Assembly: GCA_009836625.1 (NCBI GenBank)
Contig: VXVC01000007.1
Location: forward strand, 62,001-126,000
DNA: 64,000 nucleotides
Origin: Holophagales bacterium
GTDB lineage: Bacteria; Acidobacteriota; Thermoanaerobaculia; Multivoradales; Multivoraceae
Direction of reading: 5' to 3'
In this document: piece by piece, positions 35,342-44,261 of the stretch
Layout of the letters: the number at the start of each line of letters is the position of its first letter
How positions within the stretch are numbered: the stretch's first letter is position 1
Translations under genes and position numbers: made by a program
Notes under the pieces: model-generated
Database searches by the model: none
The model's input: the letters and a program-made list of their open reading frames with translations, nothing else
What the model was told of the DNA's origin: nothing

Positions 35342-37800
35342 CAACCGGCCTCGCCGGCCCGTCTCGACAGTCTCGCCTCGGTCTCCACGAATGACCGGTA
35401 GCGCCCGCTTTCCACCGCCATGAGTTCGTCATGGGACCCGTTCTCGACGATCCGGCCGCCGTCGAGATAGAGGATCCTGTCCGCCTGCTGAATCGTCGAG
35501 ATCCGGTGCGTGATCAGGAAGATGGCGCGGCCCTCGCCCCACGCCGACAGGCGTTCGAGCACCCGGTGTTCGGTATACGCGTCAAGCGCGGCCGTCGGCT
35601 CGTCGAGAATCAGGATCGGAGCGTCCTTGACGATCGCCCGGGCAATCGAGAGGCGCTGACGCTGCCCCGTCGACAGCTTGCCGCCCCGGTCGCTCAGGAC
35701 CGTGTCCAGACCTTCGGGGAGCCCGGCGACGTACTCGTCCACGCAGGCCACGCGTGCTGCCTCCAGCACCCTCTCGTCGTCCGCATCCGGCACGACGTAG
35801 CGGATGTTGTCGCGGACCGACATGCCGAACAGGACGTTCTCCTGCAGGGCGACCGAGACGTTGCCGCGCAGGCTGTCCACGTCCAGCCCGCGGAGGTCGA
35901 CGCCGTCGATCGAAACCGTTCCGGAGTCGGGATCGAACAGCCGAAGCAGCAGACTGACCAGCGTGCTCTTGCCCGATCCCGTCGGGCCGACGATCGCCGT
36001 GATGCTGCCGGGTTCGACAGCGAGACTGACATCGCGCAGAACGGGACGGTCCGGTTCGTAGGCGAAGTCGACGTTGTCAAAGCGGATCTGGCGCCGGAAG
36101 GGTCCCATCGGCGCGGCGTCGGGAGCGTTCTTCACGTCGGGCTCGATGTCGAGAATGTCGAACGACCGGTCGAGCCCCATCGCCATGTCCTGGGCCTGCG
36201 ACCACAGGGTCACGACGTTCCGCACGGAGACGCTCGACGCGCCGATCTGCTCCTGGGCCCAGTTGTACGCGGCAAGGTTCCAGGTCACGAAACTGAGACC
36301 GACGAGGGCGACGAGCGCCATCGCGAACGTCTCTCGTTCGCCATTGGCCCAGACCGCCATCAGGAACTGCGCGCTCAGGAGCGCCGCGGCGGCGATCGAG
36401 AAGGTGACGATGCCGACGACGGCCATCAGCGACCGGACGCGGAAGGACGCGTTGAACGCCCTCACGGAATCCCGCTCGAGCCGCTCCTGCTCCCTGTCCG
36501 CCGCGCCGTAGGCCTTGATCACCCGAATCGCGGCGAACGTTTCCTGGACGCGCGACGTGAAGTCCGAGTTGGCCTCCCGGGCAGCGAGGGATCGCTCGCG
36601 CATCCGCGGCGAGAACCACCGCCCCCACAGGACCGCGAGCAGGACGATGCTGAGCGCCATGCCGCCGAGGATCGGATCGAGCGCGGCCAGGAAGACGACG
36701 CCGATCGCGTAGGTGCTCAGCATCTGCATCGACTGCGTCACATTGCCGATGACGGCCGTGACCTGGGCGCTGTCCTGGTAGATGCGGTAGACCGAATCGC
36801 CCACCCGGTGGTCGCTGTGGTAGCGGAGAGACAGCCCGAGCCAGCGCTCCACCAGCGCCATCCGCAGGTCCTGGTTCACGCGCTGCATGATGAAGATGTA
36901 GTAGTAGGGCAGCAGCATCATCACCGGGAGCTGCGCGAACCACCCGAAGACCATGAAGACCGCGTAGATCCACTTCAGGCTGTGCCGCTGCTCTGCGGTC
37001 AGCGGCGCCAGGTCGATGTTCGGTTCGGCGGCGTCGGCGTCGGGCTGCGCGGCGTCCGCACCGGCCGCGGCGTCGCCGGCGAGCTCCGACCGGCCGATGA
37101 AGTCGGCCAGGAACGGGGTCAGCGGCTCGGCCTGCAGGATGGACTGGCTGATCAGGTCCACCGAGAAGAGCGCGATCACCATCGTCAGCAGGGTCGAGGC
37201 CCACACCAGGACGAAGTAGTAGACGAGGTGGCTGCCGAGCCGGACGCGGAAGCGCAGCTTGCCGCCGTCGAAGCGGTACTGGAGCACCCAGATGCAGACG
37301 CAGCCCGCCGCGATGAGTCCGACGTAGAGGCTGTCGGCGAGGCCCTCCACGCCGAACAGCGCGAACAGGAACGCCGCCGTGCCGACGAGCACGAGCGCGA
37401 AGGACGTCCAGACGTAGGCGCGGCCCCTGACGAACAGCAGGGCCCAGACGAGGACGGTCATCAGGCCCGTGCCGGCCAGCAGGAGGTCGTGGCGCCAGTC
37501 GGTGCCCGGGGACGCCAGCCACAGGAGCGGGCCGAGCGCCGTCAGGACGGTGACCAGGGGCGGAACGTGGCGGAAGCTCCACGCGCCGTCCGCGGCGGCG
37601 TCGCCGTCGGCCGCCTTGTTGCGCGGCAGCTCCCGCCAGCGGCCGACTATCTGGGGCCAGAGGTACGGCCAGGTCCGGACGAAGATCCGGAGGACGGCGA
37701 CGAAGCCCTGCTCCTCGGGGGCTTTGCCCGGCTGGGGCTCCGGAGGGGGCTCCCCCTCGCCCCAGAAGGGGAGGGCACGTGCCTGCTTCAGATCGTCCAC
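35341..37800 (-). CDS. Large ABC exporter subunit with extra N-terminal membrane helices
   Basis: An 819-residue fused ABC exporter, GTG start. Before the standard six-helix domain there is an N-terminal part of about 190 residues with roughly four additional hydrophobic helices (PPLVTVLTALGPLLWLA, LMTVLVWALLFV and later ones). Between the first two core helices lies an Ala/Asp-rich loop of about 45 residues. The ATPase domain is complete: Walker A GPTGSGKST, signature LSTGQRQRLSIARAI, Walker B ILILDEPTAALD, and ITHRIST. It probably forms a heterodimer with the overlapping downstream subunit. It starts 25 nt after the esterase gene, in the same direction. Confidence 0.92.
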   Translation of the reverse strand: MDDLKQARALPFWGEGEPPPEPQPGKAPEEQGFVAVLRIFVRTWPYLWPQIVGRWRELPRNKAADGDAAADGAWSFRHVPPLVTVLTALGPLLWLASPGTDWRHDLLLAGTGLMTVLVWALLFVRGRAYVWTSFALVLVGTAAFLFALFGVEGLADSLYVGLIAAGCVCIWVLQYRFDGGKLRFRVRLGSHLVYYFVLVWASTLLTMVIALFSVDLISQSILQAEPLTPFLADFIGRSELAGDAAAGADAAQPDADAAEPNIDLAPLTAEQRHSLKWIYAVFMVFGWFAQLPVMMLLPYYYIFIMQRVNQDLRMALVERWLGLSLRYHSDHRVGDSVYRIYQDSAQVTAVIGNVTQSMQMLSTYAIGVVFLAALDPILGGMALSIVLLAVLWGRWFSPRMRERSLAAREANSDFTSRVQETFAAIRVIKAYGAADREQERLERDSVRAFNASFRVRSLMAVVGIVTFSIAAAALLSAQFLMAVWANGERETFAMALVALVGLSFVTWNLAAYNWAQEQIGASSVSVRNVVTLWSQAQDMAMGLDRSFDILDIEPDVKNAPDAAPMGPFRRQIRFDNVDFAYEPDRPVLRDVSLAVEPGSITAIVGPTGSGKSTLVSLLLRLFDPDSGTVSIDGVDLRGLDVDSLRGNVSVALQENVLFGMSVRDNIRYVVPDADDERVLEAARVACVDEYVAGLPEGLDTVLSDRGGKLSTGQRQRLSIARAIVKDAPILILDEPTAALDAYTEHRVLERLSAWGEGRAIFLITHRISTIQQADRILYLDGGRIVENGSHDELMAVESGRYRSFVETEARLSRRAGEAG

Positions 37801-37825
37801 GCCTGCGGGAGCTTACGCCGCAGCA

Positions 37826-39055
37826 CTAGGGATCCGCGGTTCTCCTGCGGCCCTCGACGGCGAAGTCGCTTTCGGGAGGCACATCAAGGCTCAGGGCACC
37901 GCGGAAGCTGTCGCCCCGGACCTGCAGCCAGACACTCAGCATGCCCACCGATCCCTTGCCCCAGTTCGACTGGGATCCGGACGCGGCGTACTCGTAGCTC
38001 AGGATGCCGTCCTCGAACCGGATCGCCGTGACCTCCATCTCGCCGTCCACCTCGTCGTGGAGCGTCGCGGCAAGCGCGCCGTCCTGTTCGGAGACAGTCA
38101 GTACGCTGTGGCGAAACTCGCCGAGGACCTTCGTCAGAACGTCCCACTCGCCGACCACCGCGGCGGGATCCGCGGGCTCTCCGGCGCCCACGACGCCGGG
38201 ATAGTCGCGCCAGAGCCAACGCAGCGTGTCGGGGAAGATGGCGCCGCCGTGCCTCAGATCGTGGCCACCCGTGCCCATCTCGAAGCGGTAGTCGTAGCGC
38301 GCGAACATCAGGGCGGAGTCCATTTGGAGGTTGGCCAGCGCCCAGTTTCCCTCCGCGAGGTTGATGTCGTTCTCGCCGTCCTGGAGGAAGACGCGAATCG
38401 GCTTCGGGTTCCCGCGGGTCTTCCGGATCAGGTACGGGTACCGGGAACCGCCCTCGAGCCTCGTGTAACTGCCGACGTGGCTGACGACCTTGCTGAACGC
38501 GTCGGGGCGCTGCCAGGCGACGGTGAAGGAGACCAGCCCGCCATCGCTCATGCCGGCGATCGCCCGGCCCGCCGCCTCGTCCGTCAGGTTGTAGTCCTTG
38601 CCGACCTCCGGGAGGATCTCCTCCAGCAGGAAGCGGGCGTAGGTGTCGTCGAGCAGCGTGTACTGGGCGTCGCGCTGATCCCAGGGAATCTCCTTCATGC
38701 CGGGGTTGATGAAGACGCCGATCGTGACCGGCATCTCGCCCCTGTGAATCAGGTTGTCGAAGACGGTCGGCGCCCTGACCGGGCCATCGGGTTCGACGTA
38801 GAACAGACCGTCCTGGAAGACCATGACGGCCGCGGGTTCCGAGTCCGTGTACTGGGCCGGAACGTAGATCCAGTACTCGTGGGTCGTGCCGGGGTAGATG
38901 CGGCTGGCGTCCCAGGTGCGCTTCTCCACCGTGCCCGTCGGGACGCCTTCCTGGGGCTGGGAGTCGGGGCCGAGCGTGTACTCGGTGCCGCCGGCTCCGG
39001 TCGCCATCAAGAGAAACAACAGGGGGATCGGAAACCGCCCGATCCCCCTGCCCAT
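37826..39055 (-). CDS. Secreted esterase of the Fes/esterase D type with C-terminal domain
   Basis: This 409-residue exported alpha/beta hydrolase has a signal peptide (PIPLLFLLMATGAGG) and then EYWIYVPAQYTDSEPAAVMVFQDG, the standard opening of enterochelin-esterase/esterase D proteins. The nucleophile lies in GRAIAGMSDGG. The Asp is likely in FLQDGENDINL and the His in GGHDLRHGG. Residues from about 295 form an additional beta-rich domain. It begins 19 nt after the TonB receptor stop, in the same direction, which suggests it processes what the receptor imports, for example an ester-linked siderophore or glycan ester. Substrate is inferred from context only. Confidence 0.85.
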   Translation of the reverse strand: MGRGIGRFPIPLLFLLMATGAGGTEYTLGPDSQPQEGVPTGTVEKRTWDASRIYPGTTHEYWIYVPAQYTDSEPAAVMVFQDGLFYVEPDGPVRAPTVFDNLIHRGEMPVTIGVFINPGMKEIPWDQRDAQYTLLDDTYARFLLEEILPEVGKDYNLTDEAAGRAIAGMSDGGLVSFTVAWQRPDAFSKVVSHVGSYTRLEGGSRYPYLIRKTRGNPKPIRVFLQDGENDINLAEGNWALANLQMDSALMFARYDYRFEMGTGGHDLRHGGAIFPDTLRWLWRDYPGVVGAGEPADPAAVVGEWDVLTKVLGEFRHSVLTVSEQDGALAATLHDEVDGEMEVTAIRFEDGILSYEYAASGSQSNWGKGSVGMLSVWLQVRGDSFRGALSLDVPPESDFAVEGRRRTADP

Positions 39056-39074
39056 GACTACAGCGCCGGTGACG

Positions 39075-41996
39075 CTAGTTGAACGGCCGGAAGCGGAGCT
39101 GCAGGCCGGCCTCGCGGGGAGGCGTCACGAAGCCGATCGCGGGGACGCCCCCGTTCCCGGAGATCGGCAGGTACTCGATGACCGCGACCTCGTCCATGAT
39201 GTTCTTGACAAACAGCGAGATCGACCACCTGTCGCTCGGAGCGCTCCAGGTACCGCCTACGTCCAGCCGGTCGAATGCCGGCAGCTCCCAGATGTCGACG
39301 TTGCCGATGCTGGGGAACGCCGACTCGGTGTAGGCGTAGGTCGACTGGAACGAGAGGTGGCCCGCGGAGACGAGCGACTTGAACCAGGACGCCGTCAGCG
39401 CCAGCTTGTTCTGCGGCGCCTTCGGCAACCGGTTCCCCGTCTGATTCGTCGGCAGGTCGTACTCGCTGGTGGCCGGCTCGCCGGTGTCGAAGTTGATGTA
39501 GTTCCAGATCGCCGTTTGGGCATCAGGATGGCCGTCGATCACCGAGGAGTGCGGACCGATCTCCGAGTCCTGCCAGGCAAAGAAGCCCCGGAGCCCGAAG
39601 GAGCCGATCCGATAGCTGAACTCCAGGTCCACACCCTGAATCGTCGTGTCGGGAATGTTCGCCGTGTACTCGACGAGCGGCGTGGAGGAGTAGATGGAGA
39701 TCGGAATGTCCACACCCGGCGGCGGCGCCTGCGTGGCGGCGAGCTGGTAGTTGTCGAACTGGTTGTACCAGAGGCCAGCCGAAAGCTGCAGACGCGAATC
39801 GAGGAAGAAGCCCTTCGCCCCCAGCTCGTAGTTCACCAGCGTCTCTTCCTCGATGTACGGGGGCACCTGGCCCGGCAGACCGATGTTGAAGCCGCCGGAA
39901 CGGAAGCCCGTGGAGATCCGGCCGTAAACCAGATGGCCGGCGTCCGTCGTGCGCTCCAGAGCGAGGTGACCGATCGGCCGGGCCCAGGTCTGAGGGAACG
40001 GGTTGCCCTCGCCCGCGAGCGCGATCGTGACCGGCGCGCCTCCCAGAGCCAGCGTGAAGAACCCGCCCTGGTCCACGGGCTTCTGCTCCTTCTCATCTTC
40101 GGTGTAGCGAATGCCGCCCGAGAGCGCCCAACTGTCGTTGAACCGGTAGTCGACACTGAAGAACGCCGCTTCGGTCCAGTTGTTGCCTCTGTTGAAGAAG
40201 CTGAGCAGATGGCTGAGGTCATTGCCCTCGGGGCAGTACCAGTAGAGACCTTCCTCGTCGCCGTCCGGGTCGGTCGTGCCGATGCCGAATCCCTCGACGA
40301 CCTTGATCAGGACATCCTGGCAGTTGTTGGCCTCGACGAAACCATAGATCGGCGATGCCCTTCGGGCCTGCTCATCGGCCGTCCCGAAGCGATACGGGAT
40401 TTGCAAGTCATGGCGGTGGATCGTCCCGGACCTCTGGTTCTTGTACCTGAACAAGCCGCCGATGAAGTTGAAGTCACCGGCGTAGCTCGACCTGAACAGG
40501 AGTTCCTGCGAGTCTTCCTCGTACTCGAAGGGAAGGTCGTAGAACGAGTTCGAAAACGCCACCGTTCCGTCCGGACACAGGCCGTCCCAGCGCCCCACCG
40601 TGCAGGTCGTCAGCGTGTGGTCCAGCGAGTCCGGGCTGCCGCCAAGGCCGTGACCGCCCGGGGGAGTGTTGATCGGAACGCGATTCGTGTAGTCGGCGTC
40701 CCGGAGCGCCTGCTGCACCGTTTCGCCGCTGCTCGCGTTGAAGCTGATGCCGAGGGACCTCGAGACCTGCCAGTCGGCCCGGAGTACGCCGAAGTCGCTC
40801 TCGCTCTCGTTGATGCCGGGGTAGTTCAACGCCACCCTGTTCTGGATGTCGCCGGGGCAGTTCCACGCGGGAGTATTGAGGCCGCAGTTCGGATCGAGGG
40901 CCGGGTTGGGCGTCTCCCAGAGGTAGTAGCGATCGCGGGAGTAGCCGCCAGTCGTCCGGTCCACGTTCGAGAGCTGCACGAAGGCCCGCGGCGTACCCCT
41001 GTCCTCCACGTGGGACCAGCGCGCCCTCACGTTGAGCCGATCGGTCTCGGCGCGAAGCTGCGGCGCGTAGAAGGTCTGATCGGGTGCGTCATGGTCGCCG
41101 CCCGGTCCGACGTTCTCCTGTCTGCCGTCGCCCGTGTGGTTGCCGGCCGTCAGGCGGAAGCTGAAGGGACCGTCGCCGAGCGGGCCGCCGAGCGCCCCGT
41201 TCAGGCGCTGCTGCGAGATGTCGGTGACTTCCCCCATCAGCTCGGCATCCCATTGATCCGTCGGACCCTTGGTAACGACGTTGATCGCGCCGGCGATCGA
41301 GTTGCGGCCGTTCAGGGTTCCCTGGGGTCCACGGGCCACCTCGACGCGTTCGAGATCGAAGCCGCCGCCGGGCGTCGTGCCGTAGACGCCCAGCGTGTAG
41401 GCGCCGTCGACGTAGGTGGCGACCGCATAGTCGGCCTGGTCGTACTGCGCGTTCCGGGTGCCGATGCCGCGGATGACCGTTCCCTGGCCCTGCTGCTCGA
41501 TCTCGTCTCCGAACTGGAGGCCCGGAACCAGGTTCTGCAGATCCGTCCTCTCCTGGATCACGAGCTCCTCGAGAATGCTCGAGTCGAACGCGGTGATCGT
41601 CATCGGCACTTCCATGACGTTCTCCTCGACCCTCTCCGCCGTGACGACGACCGTGGCGTGGTATGCGGGGCGGATCTCGAAGGAAACCGTGGCCCCGCTG
41701 GCCGTCACCTGTACCGACTGGCTCGACGACTGGAAGCCCTCGAGGCTGGCGGTGACCGTATGGCTGCCCGCCGCGACGCCCGAGATCGAGAAGGCGCCGT
41801 CCGCATCGCTCATCGCCTCTCCGCCGCCCTCGACGCTGACGAGGACGCCCGGGAGCGGATCGCCGTCCGCGTCCGTCACGGTCCCCGAAACGGCGCCGTC
41901 CTGGGCAAACGCGGGCAAGGCCAGGAGCGACAAGGCGAGGGTCCAAAGGGTGAAGACTCTCAGGGTCTTCGGTACGGCTCGAAGTCTGCTCTCCAT
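39075..41996 (-). CDS. TonB-dependent receptor with N-terminal carboxypeptidase-regulatory-like domain
   Basis: This 973-residue outer-membrane receptor has GGAGGGAG about 8 nt before the ATG and a signal peptide ending LPAFAQDG. Residues about 32-110 form a carboxypeptidase-regulatory-like domain (VSGTVTDADGDPLPGV). A likely TonB box (ATVVVTAERVEEN) precedes the plug, whose markers include DLQNLVPGLQF and VEVARGPQGTLNGRNSIAG. The beta-barrel follows and ends LQLRFRPFN with the terminal aromatic needed for outer-membrane assembly. It leads a five-gene minus-strand cluster and is divergent from the ADP-ribosylglycohydrolase gene. Confidence 0.94.
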   Translation of the reverse strand: MESRLRAVPKTLRVFTLWTLALSLLALPAFAQDGAVSGTVTDADGDPLPGVLVSVEGGGEAMSDADGAFSISGVAAGSHTVTASLEGFQSSSQSVQVTASGATVSFEIRPAYHATVVVTAERVEENVMEVPMTITAFDSSILEELVIQERTDLQNLVPGLQFGDEIEQQGQGTVIRGIGTRNAQYDQADYAVATYVDGAYTLGVYGTTPGGGFDLERVEVARGPQGTLNGRNSIAGAINVVTKGPTDQWDAELMGEVTDISQQRLNGALGGPLGDGPFSFRLTAGNHTGDGRQENVGPGGDHDAPDQTFYAPQLRAETDRLNVRARWSHVEDRGTPRAFVQLSNVDRTTGGYSRDRYYLWETPNPALDPNCGLNTPAWNCPGDIQNRVALNYPGINESESDFGVLRADWQVSRSLGISFNASSGETVQQALRDADYTNRVPINTPPGGHGLGGSPDSLDHTLTTCTVGRWDGLCPDGTVAFSNSFYDLPFEYEEDSQELLFRSSYAGDFNFIGGLFRYKNQRSGTIHRHDLQIPYRFGTADEQARRASPIYGFVEANNCQDVLIKVVEGFGIGTTDPDGDEEGLYWYCPEGNDLSHLLSFFNRGNNWTEAAFFSVDYRFNDSWALSGGIRYTEDEKEQKPVDQGGFFTLALGGAPVTIALAGEGNPFPQTWARPIGHLALERTTDAGHLVYGRISTGFRSGGFNIGLPGQVPPYIEEETLVNYELGAKGFFLDSRLQLSAGLWYNQFDNYQLAATQAPPPGVDIPISIYSSTPLVEYTANIPDTTIQGVDLEFSYRIGSFGLRGFFAWQDSEIGPHSSVIDGHPDAQTAIWNYINFDTGEPATSEYDLPTNQTGNRLPKAPQNKLALTASWFKSLVSAGHLSFQSTYAYTESAFPSIGNVDIWELPAFDRLDVGGTWSAPSDRWSISLFVKNIMDEVAVIEYLPISGNGGVPAIGFVTPPREAGLQLRFRPFN

Positions 41997-42057
41997 GGCG
42001 GTTCTCCCTCCGTTGTCGTGCCGGCGACGAGACACCGGCCAGCTAGCTCTTGATCCG

Positions 42058-42084
42058 TTGAACATGATACACCGTTCAATGTTC
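42058..42084 (-). promoter_or_regulatory. Possible promoter with overlapping operator for the TonB cluster
   Basis: TTGAAC (42058-42063) and GTTCAA (42074-42079) form an inverted repeat with a 10-nt spacer. An overlapping pair, GAACAT (42060-42065) and ATGTTC (42079-42084), is also present. On the minus strand TATCAT (42069-42064), a close -10 match, lies between the arms, 68 nt before the receptor ATG. A repressor bound here would block transcription. The regulator is not identified. Confidence 0.4.
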
Positions 42085-42117
42085 CATGTCGTAACCCAGC
42101 ACCCCGGATCCAACAGG

Positions 42118-44193
42118 ATGAACATGCCTCCACCCCCGGACTACGCGGACCGCGTCTACGCCGGCGTCCTCGGAAAGGTCATCGGCGTCTACCTCGGCCG
42201 GCCCTTCGAGGGCTGGCCCTACGAGTGGATCCGGAAGCGGCTGGGCGACATCGACTACTACGTTCACGACCGGCTCGACGTTCCCCTGATCGTCACCGAC
42301 GACGACATCACGGGAACCTTCACCTTTCTGCGGGCGCTCGAAGACCACGGCTCGGGCGCCGATCTCAGTTCGCGGGAAGTCGGCGAGACGTGGCTCAACT
42401 ACCTGATCCGGGAGCGCACGGTGCTGTGGTGGGGCGGCCTCGGCAACTCCACCGAGCACACCGCCTACCTACGTCTCAAGAGCGGGATCGAGGCGCCCGA
42501 GAGCGGCTCGATGGAGCTGAACGGCAAGGTGGTGGCCGAGCAGATCGGCGCCCAGATCTTCATCGACGGCTGGGCGATGGTCGCTCCTGGCGACCCGGAC
42601 CTGGCGGTCCGCCTGGCCACCGCCGCCGCGCGGGTGAGCCACGACGGCGAAGCGGTCTACGGCGCGCGCGTGCTGGCCGCGATGGAGTCGATAGCGTTCG
42701 TCGAACAGGACACGGACACGCTCCTGGACGTCGCCCTCGGCTACATCCCGCGGGACTCGGTGATCGCCAGGATGATCGGGGACCTGCGTCGCTGGCATGC
42801 CGCGAACGGCGACTGGCGCGCCAACCGGGAAAGGCTGGCCGAGCGCTACGGCTACGACAAGTACGGCGGCAACTGCCACATGGTCCCCAACCACGGCCTG
42901 ATCATCCTCGCCTTACTGCACGGCGAGAGCGACTTCGCCGAGACGCTGAAGATCGTCAACACCTGCGGCTGGGACACCGACTGCAACTCGGGCAACGTCG
43001 GCTGCCTCCTGGGCATCAAGGGGGGTCTGGCCGGGATCGAGGCCGGACTCGAGAAGGGCCTCGACTGGCGCGGGCCGGTGGCCGACCGCATCTACTTGCC
43101 GACGGCCGATGGCGGCCGGGCGATCAGCGACTGCGGCCATGAAGCGCTGCAGATCGTCAACATGGGGCGCCGACTCGCCGGCAGGGAGGCGCTGGCGCCC
43201 AGGGACGGCGCGCAGTTCCACTTCGCCTTCCCCGGCTCGGTTCAGGGTTTCCAGGTCGCCGACGGCGAGGCCGAGGTCAGGAACGTCACCCTGGATTCCG
43301 GCGAGCGCGCGCTGCGCATCGACGCCTCGGACGACGCCCGGGTCGGTTCTCCCGTCTTCATCCCCTCGCTGGAGACGGCGAAGTGGTTCGAGGGCCGCGT
43401 CTATCCGCTGATGGCGTCGCCGCGGATCTTCCCCGGCCAGACCGTCGAGGCGACGCTCAGCGCCGGCGAGGAAGGCGCCCGGGCGAACGTCTATCTCGGC
43501 TACTACGGCGAGGACGACGAAACGGCGACCTTCGACGACGACACCATCGAACTCGGGCCGGGTGAGAGCGCCCGGGTGTCGTTCACGATTCCGGCCCTGC
43601 CCGGCCCCGTCTTCTCCGCGGGCGTCCGCGTTCAAGGCCCGGCCGGACCCGTCTTCCTCGAGTCGCTGAAGTGGTCCGGCGCCCCGAAGTTCCGACTCGA
43701 GCGTTCGACCCACCGCGGCACGATGTGGCGCCGCGCCTGGGTCAATGGCGTCGACCTGCTGACCAAGGGCACCGAGATGTTCCGGCTGGTCCAGAACACC
43801 GGCATGGGCCTGCTGATGCAGGGAACCCGCGAGTGGCGGGACTACTCGGTGACCGCGGAGGTGACGCCCCATCTCGTCAAGCGAGCCGGCGTCGCCGCCC
43901 GGGTCCAGGGTCTCACCCGCTTCTACGGCCTGCTCCTCGCTCCTGGAAGCCGCGTGCAACTCGTGCGCATGTTGCACGGCGAAGAGGTGCTGGCCGAGGC
44001 CGACTTCGAGTGGCGGCTTGGCGAGACCCATGAACTGACGCTGCAGGTCGACGGCGACCGAATCGCCGGCAAGGTGGACGGCGCTACGCTCGTCGAAGCC
44101 ACCGACGACGCCCTCGACTGCGGCGCCATCGGCCTGGTCGTCGAGGAGGGGCGACTCGGCATCGATCGCGTGGAGGTCGTCCCCGTCGCATAA
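42118..44193 (+). CDS. ADP-ribosylglycohydrolase-family protein fused to a C-terminal lectin-like domain
   Basis: A protein of about 691 residues without a signal peptide. Residues about 10-350 match the ADP-ribosylglycohydrolase fold: GVLGKVIGVYLGRPFEG, the metal motif TDDD in VTDDDITGTF, and CGWDTDCNSGNVGCLLGI carrying the second DxD site. A middle beta-rich segment follows, then from about residue 545 a concanavalin-like/3-keto-disaccharide-hydrolase-like domain (REWRDYSVTAEVTP, VAARVQGLTRFYGL, GKVDGATLVEATD). Such fusions suggest action on a glycoside rather than ADP-ribosylated protein; this is inference. The ATG at 42124 has better spacing from AGGA than 42118, so the start could be two codons later. 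Confidence 0.85.
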   Translation: MNMPPPPDYADRVYAGVLGKVIGVYLGRPFEGWPYEWIRKRLGDIDYYVHDRLDVPLIVTDDDITGTFTFLRALEDHGSGADLSSREVGETWLNYLIRERTVLWWGGLGNSTEHTAYLRLKSGIEAPESGSMELNGKVVAEQIGAQIFIDGWAMVAPGDPDLAVRLATAAARVSHDGEAVYGARVLAAMESIAFVEQDTDTLLDVALGYIPRDSVIARMIGDLRRWHAANGDWRANRERLAERYGYDKYGGNCHMVPNHGLIILALLHGESDFAETLKIVNTCGWDTDCNSGNVGCLLGIKGGLAGIEAGLEKGLDWRGPVADRIYLPTADGGRAISDCGHEALQIVNMGRRLAGREALAPRDGAQFHFAFPGSVQGFQVADGEAEVRNVTLDSGERALRIDASDDARVGSPVFIPSLETAKWFEGRVYPLMASPRIFPGQTVEATLSAGEEGARANVYLGYYGEDDETATFDDDTIELGPGESARVSFTIPALPGPVFSAGVRVQGPAGPVFLESLKWSGAPKFRLERSTHRGTMWRRAWVNGVDLLTKGTEMFRLVQNTGMGLLMQGTREWRDYSVTAEVTPHLVKRAGVAARVQGLTRFYGLLLAPGSRVQLVRMLHGEEVLAEADFEWRLGETHELTLQVDGDRIAGKVDGATLVEATDDALDCGAIGLVVEEGRLGIDRVEVVPVA

Positions 44194-44261
44194 ACTGAGT
44201 CGACACTCACGATAAAGTGAGCCCAGCCGCCAGAGCCCCAAACAACCAAGGCGAGCCGCCC

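Noticed and set aside
37725..37785. Another copy of the palindromic repeat family in the ABC gene N-terminus
   Set aside because: CCCC-AGAA-GGGG pairing is present, but the stems are imperfect and the conserved CCCAGTG end and second hairpin are missing.
35431..38031. A long plus-strand frame opposite the large ABC subunit
   Set aside because: The antisense of a high-GC gene; Arg/Glu/His-rich with no family motif, while the minus-strand ABC motifs are unambiguous.
44190..44230. Terminator after the ADP-ribosylglycohydrolase gene
   Set aside because: CTCAC/GTGAG gives only a 5-bp stem and no T-tract follows.
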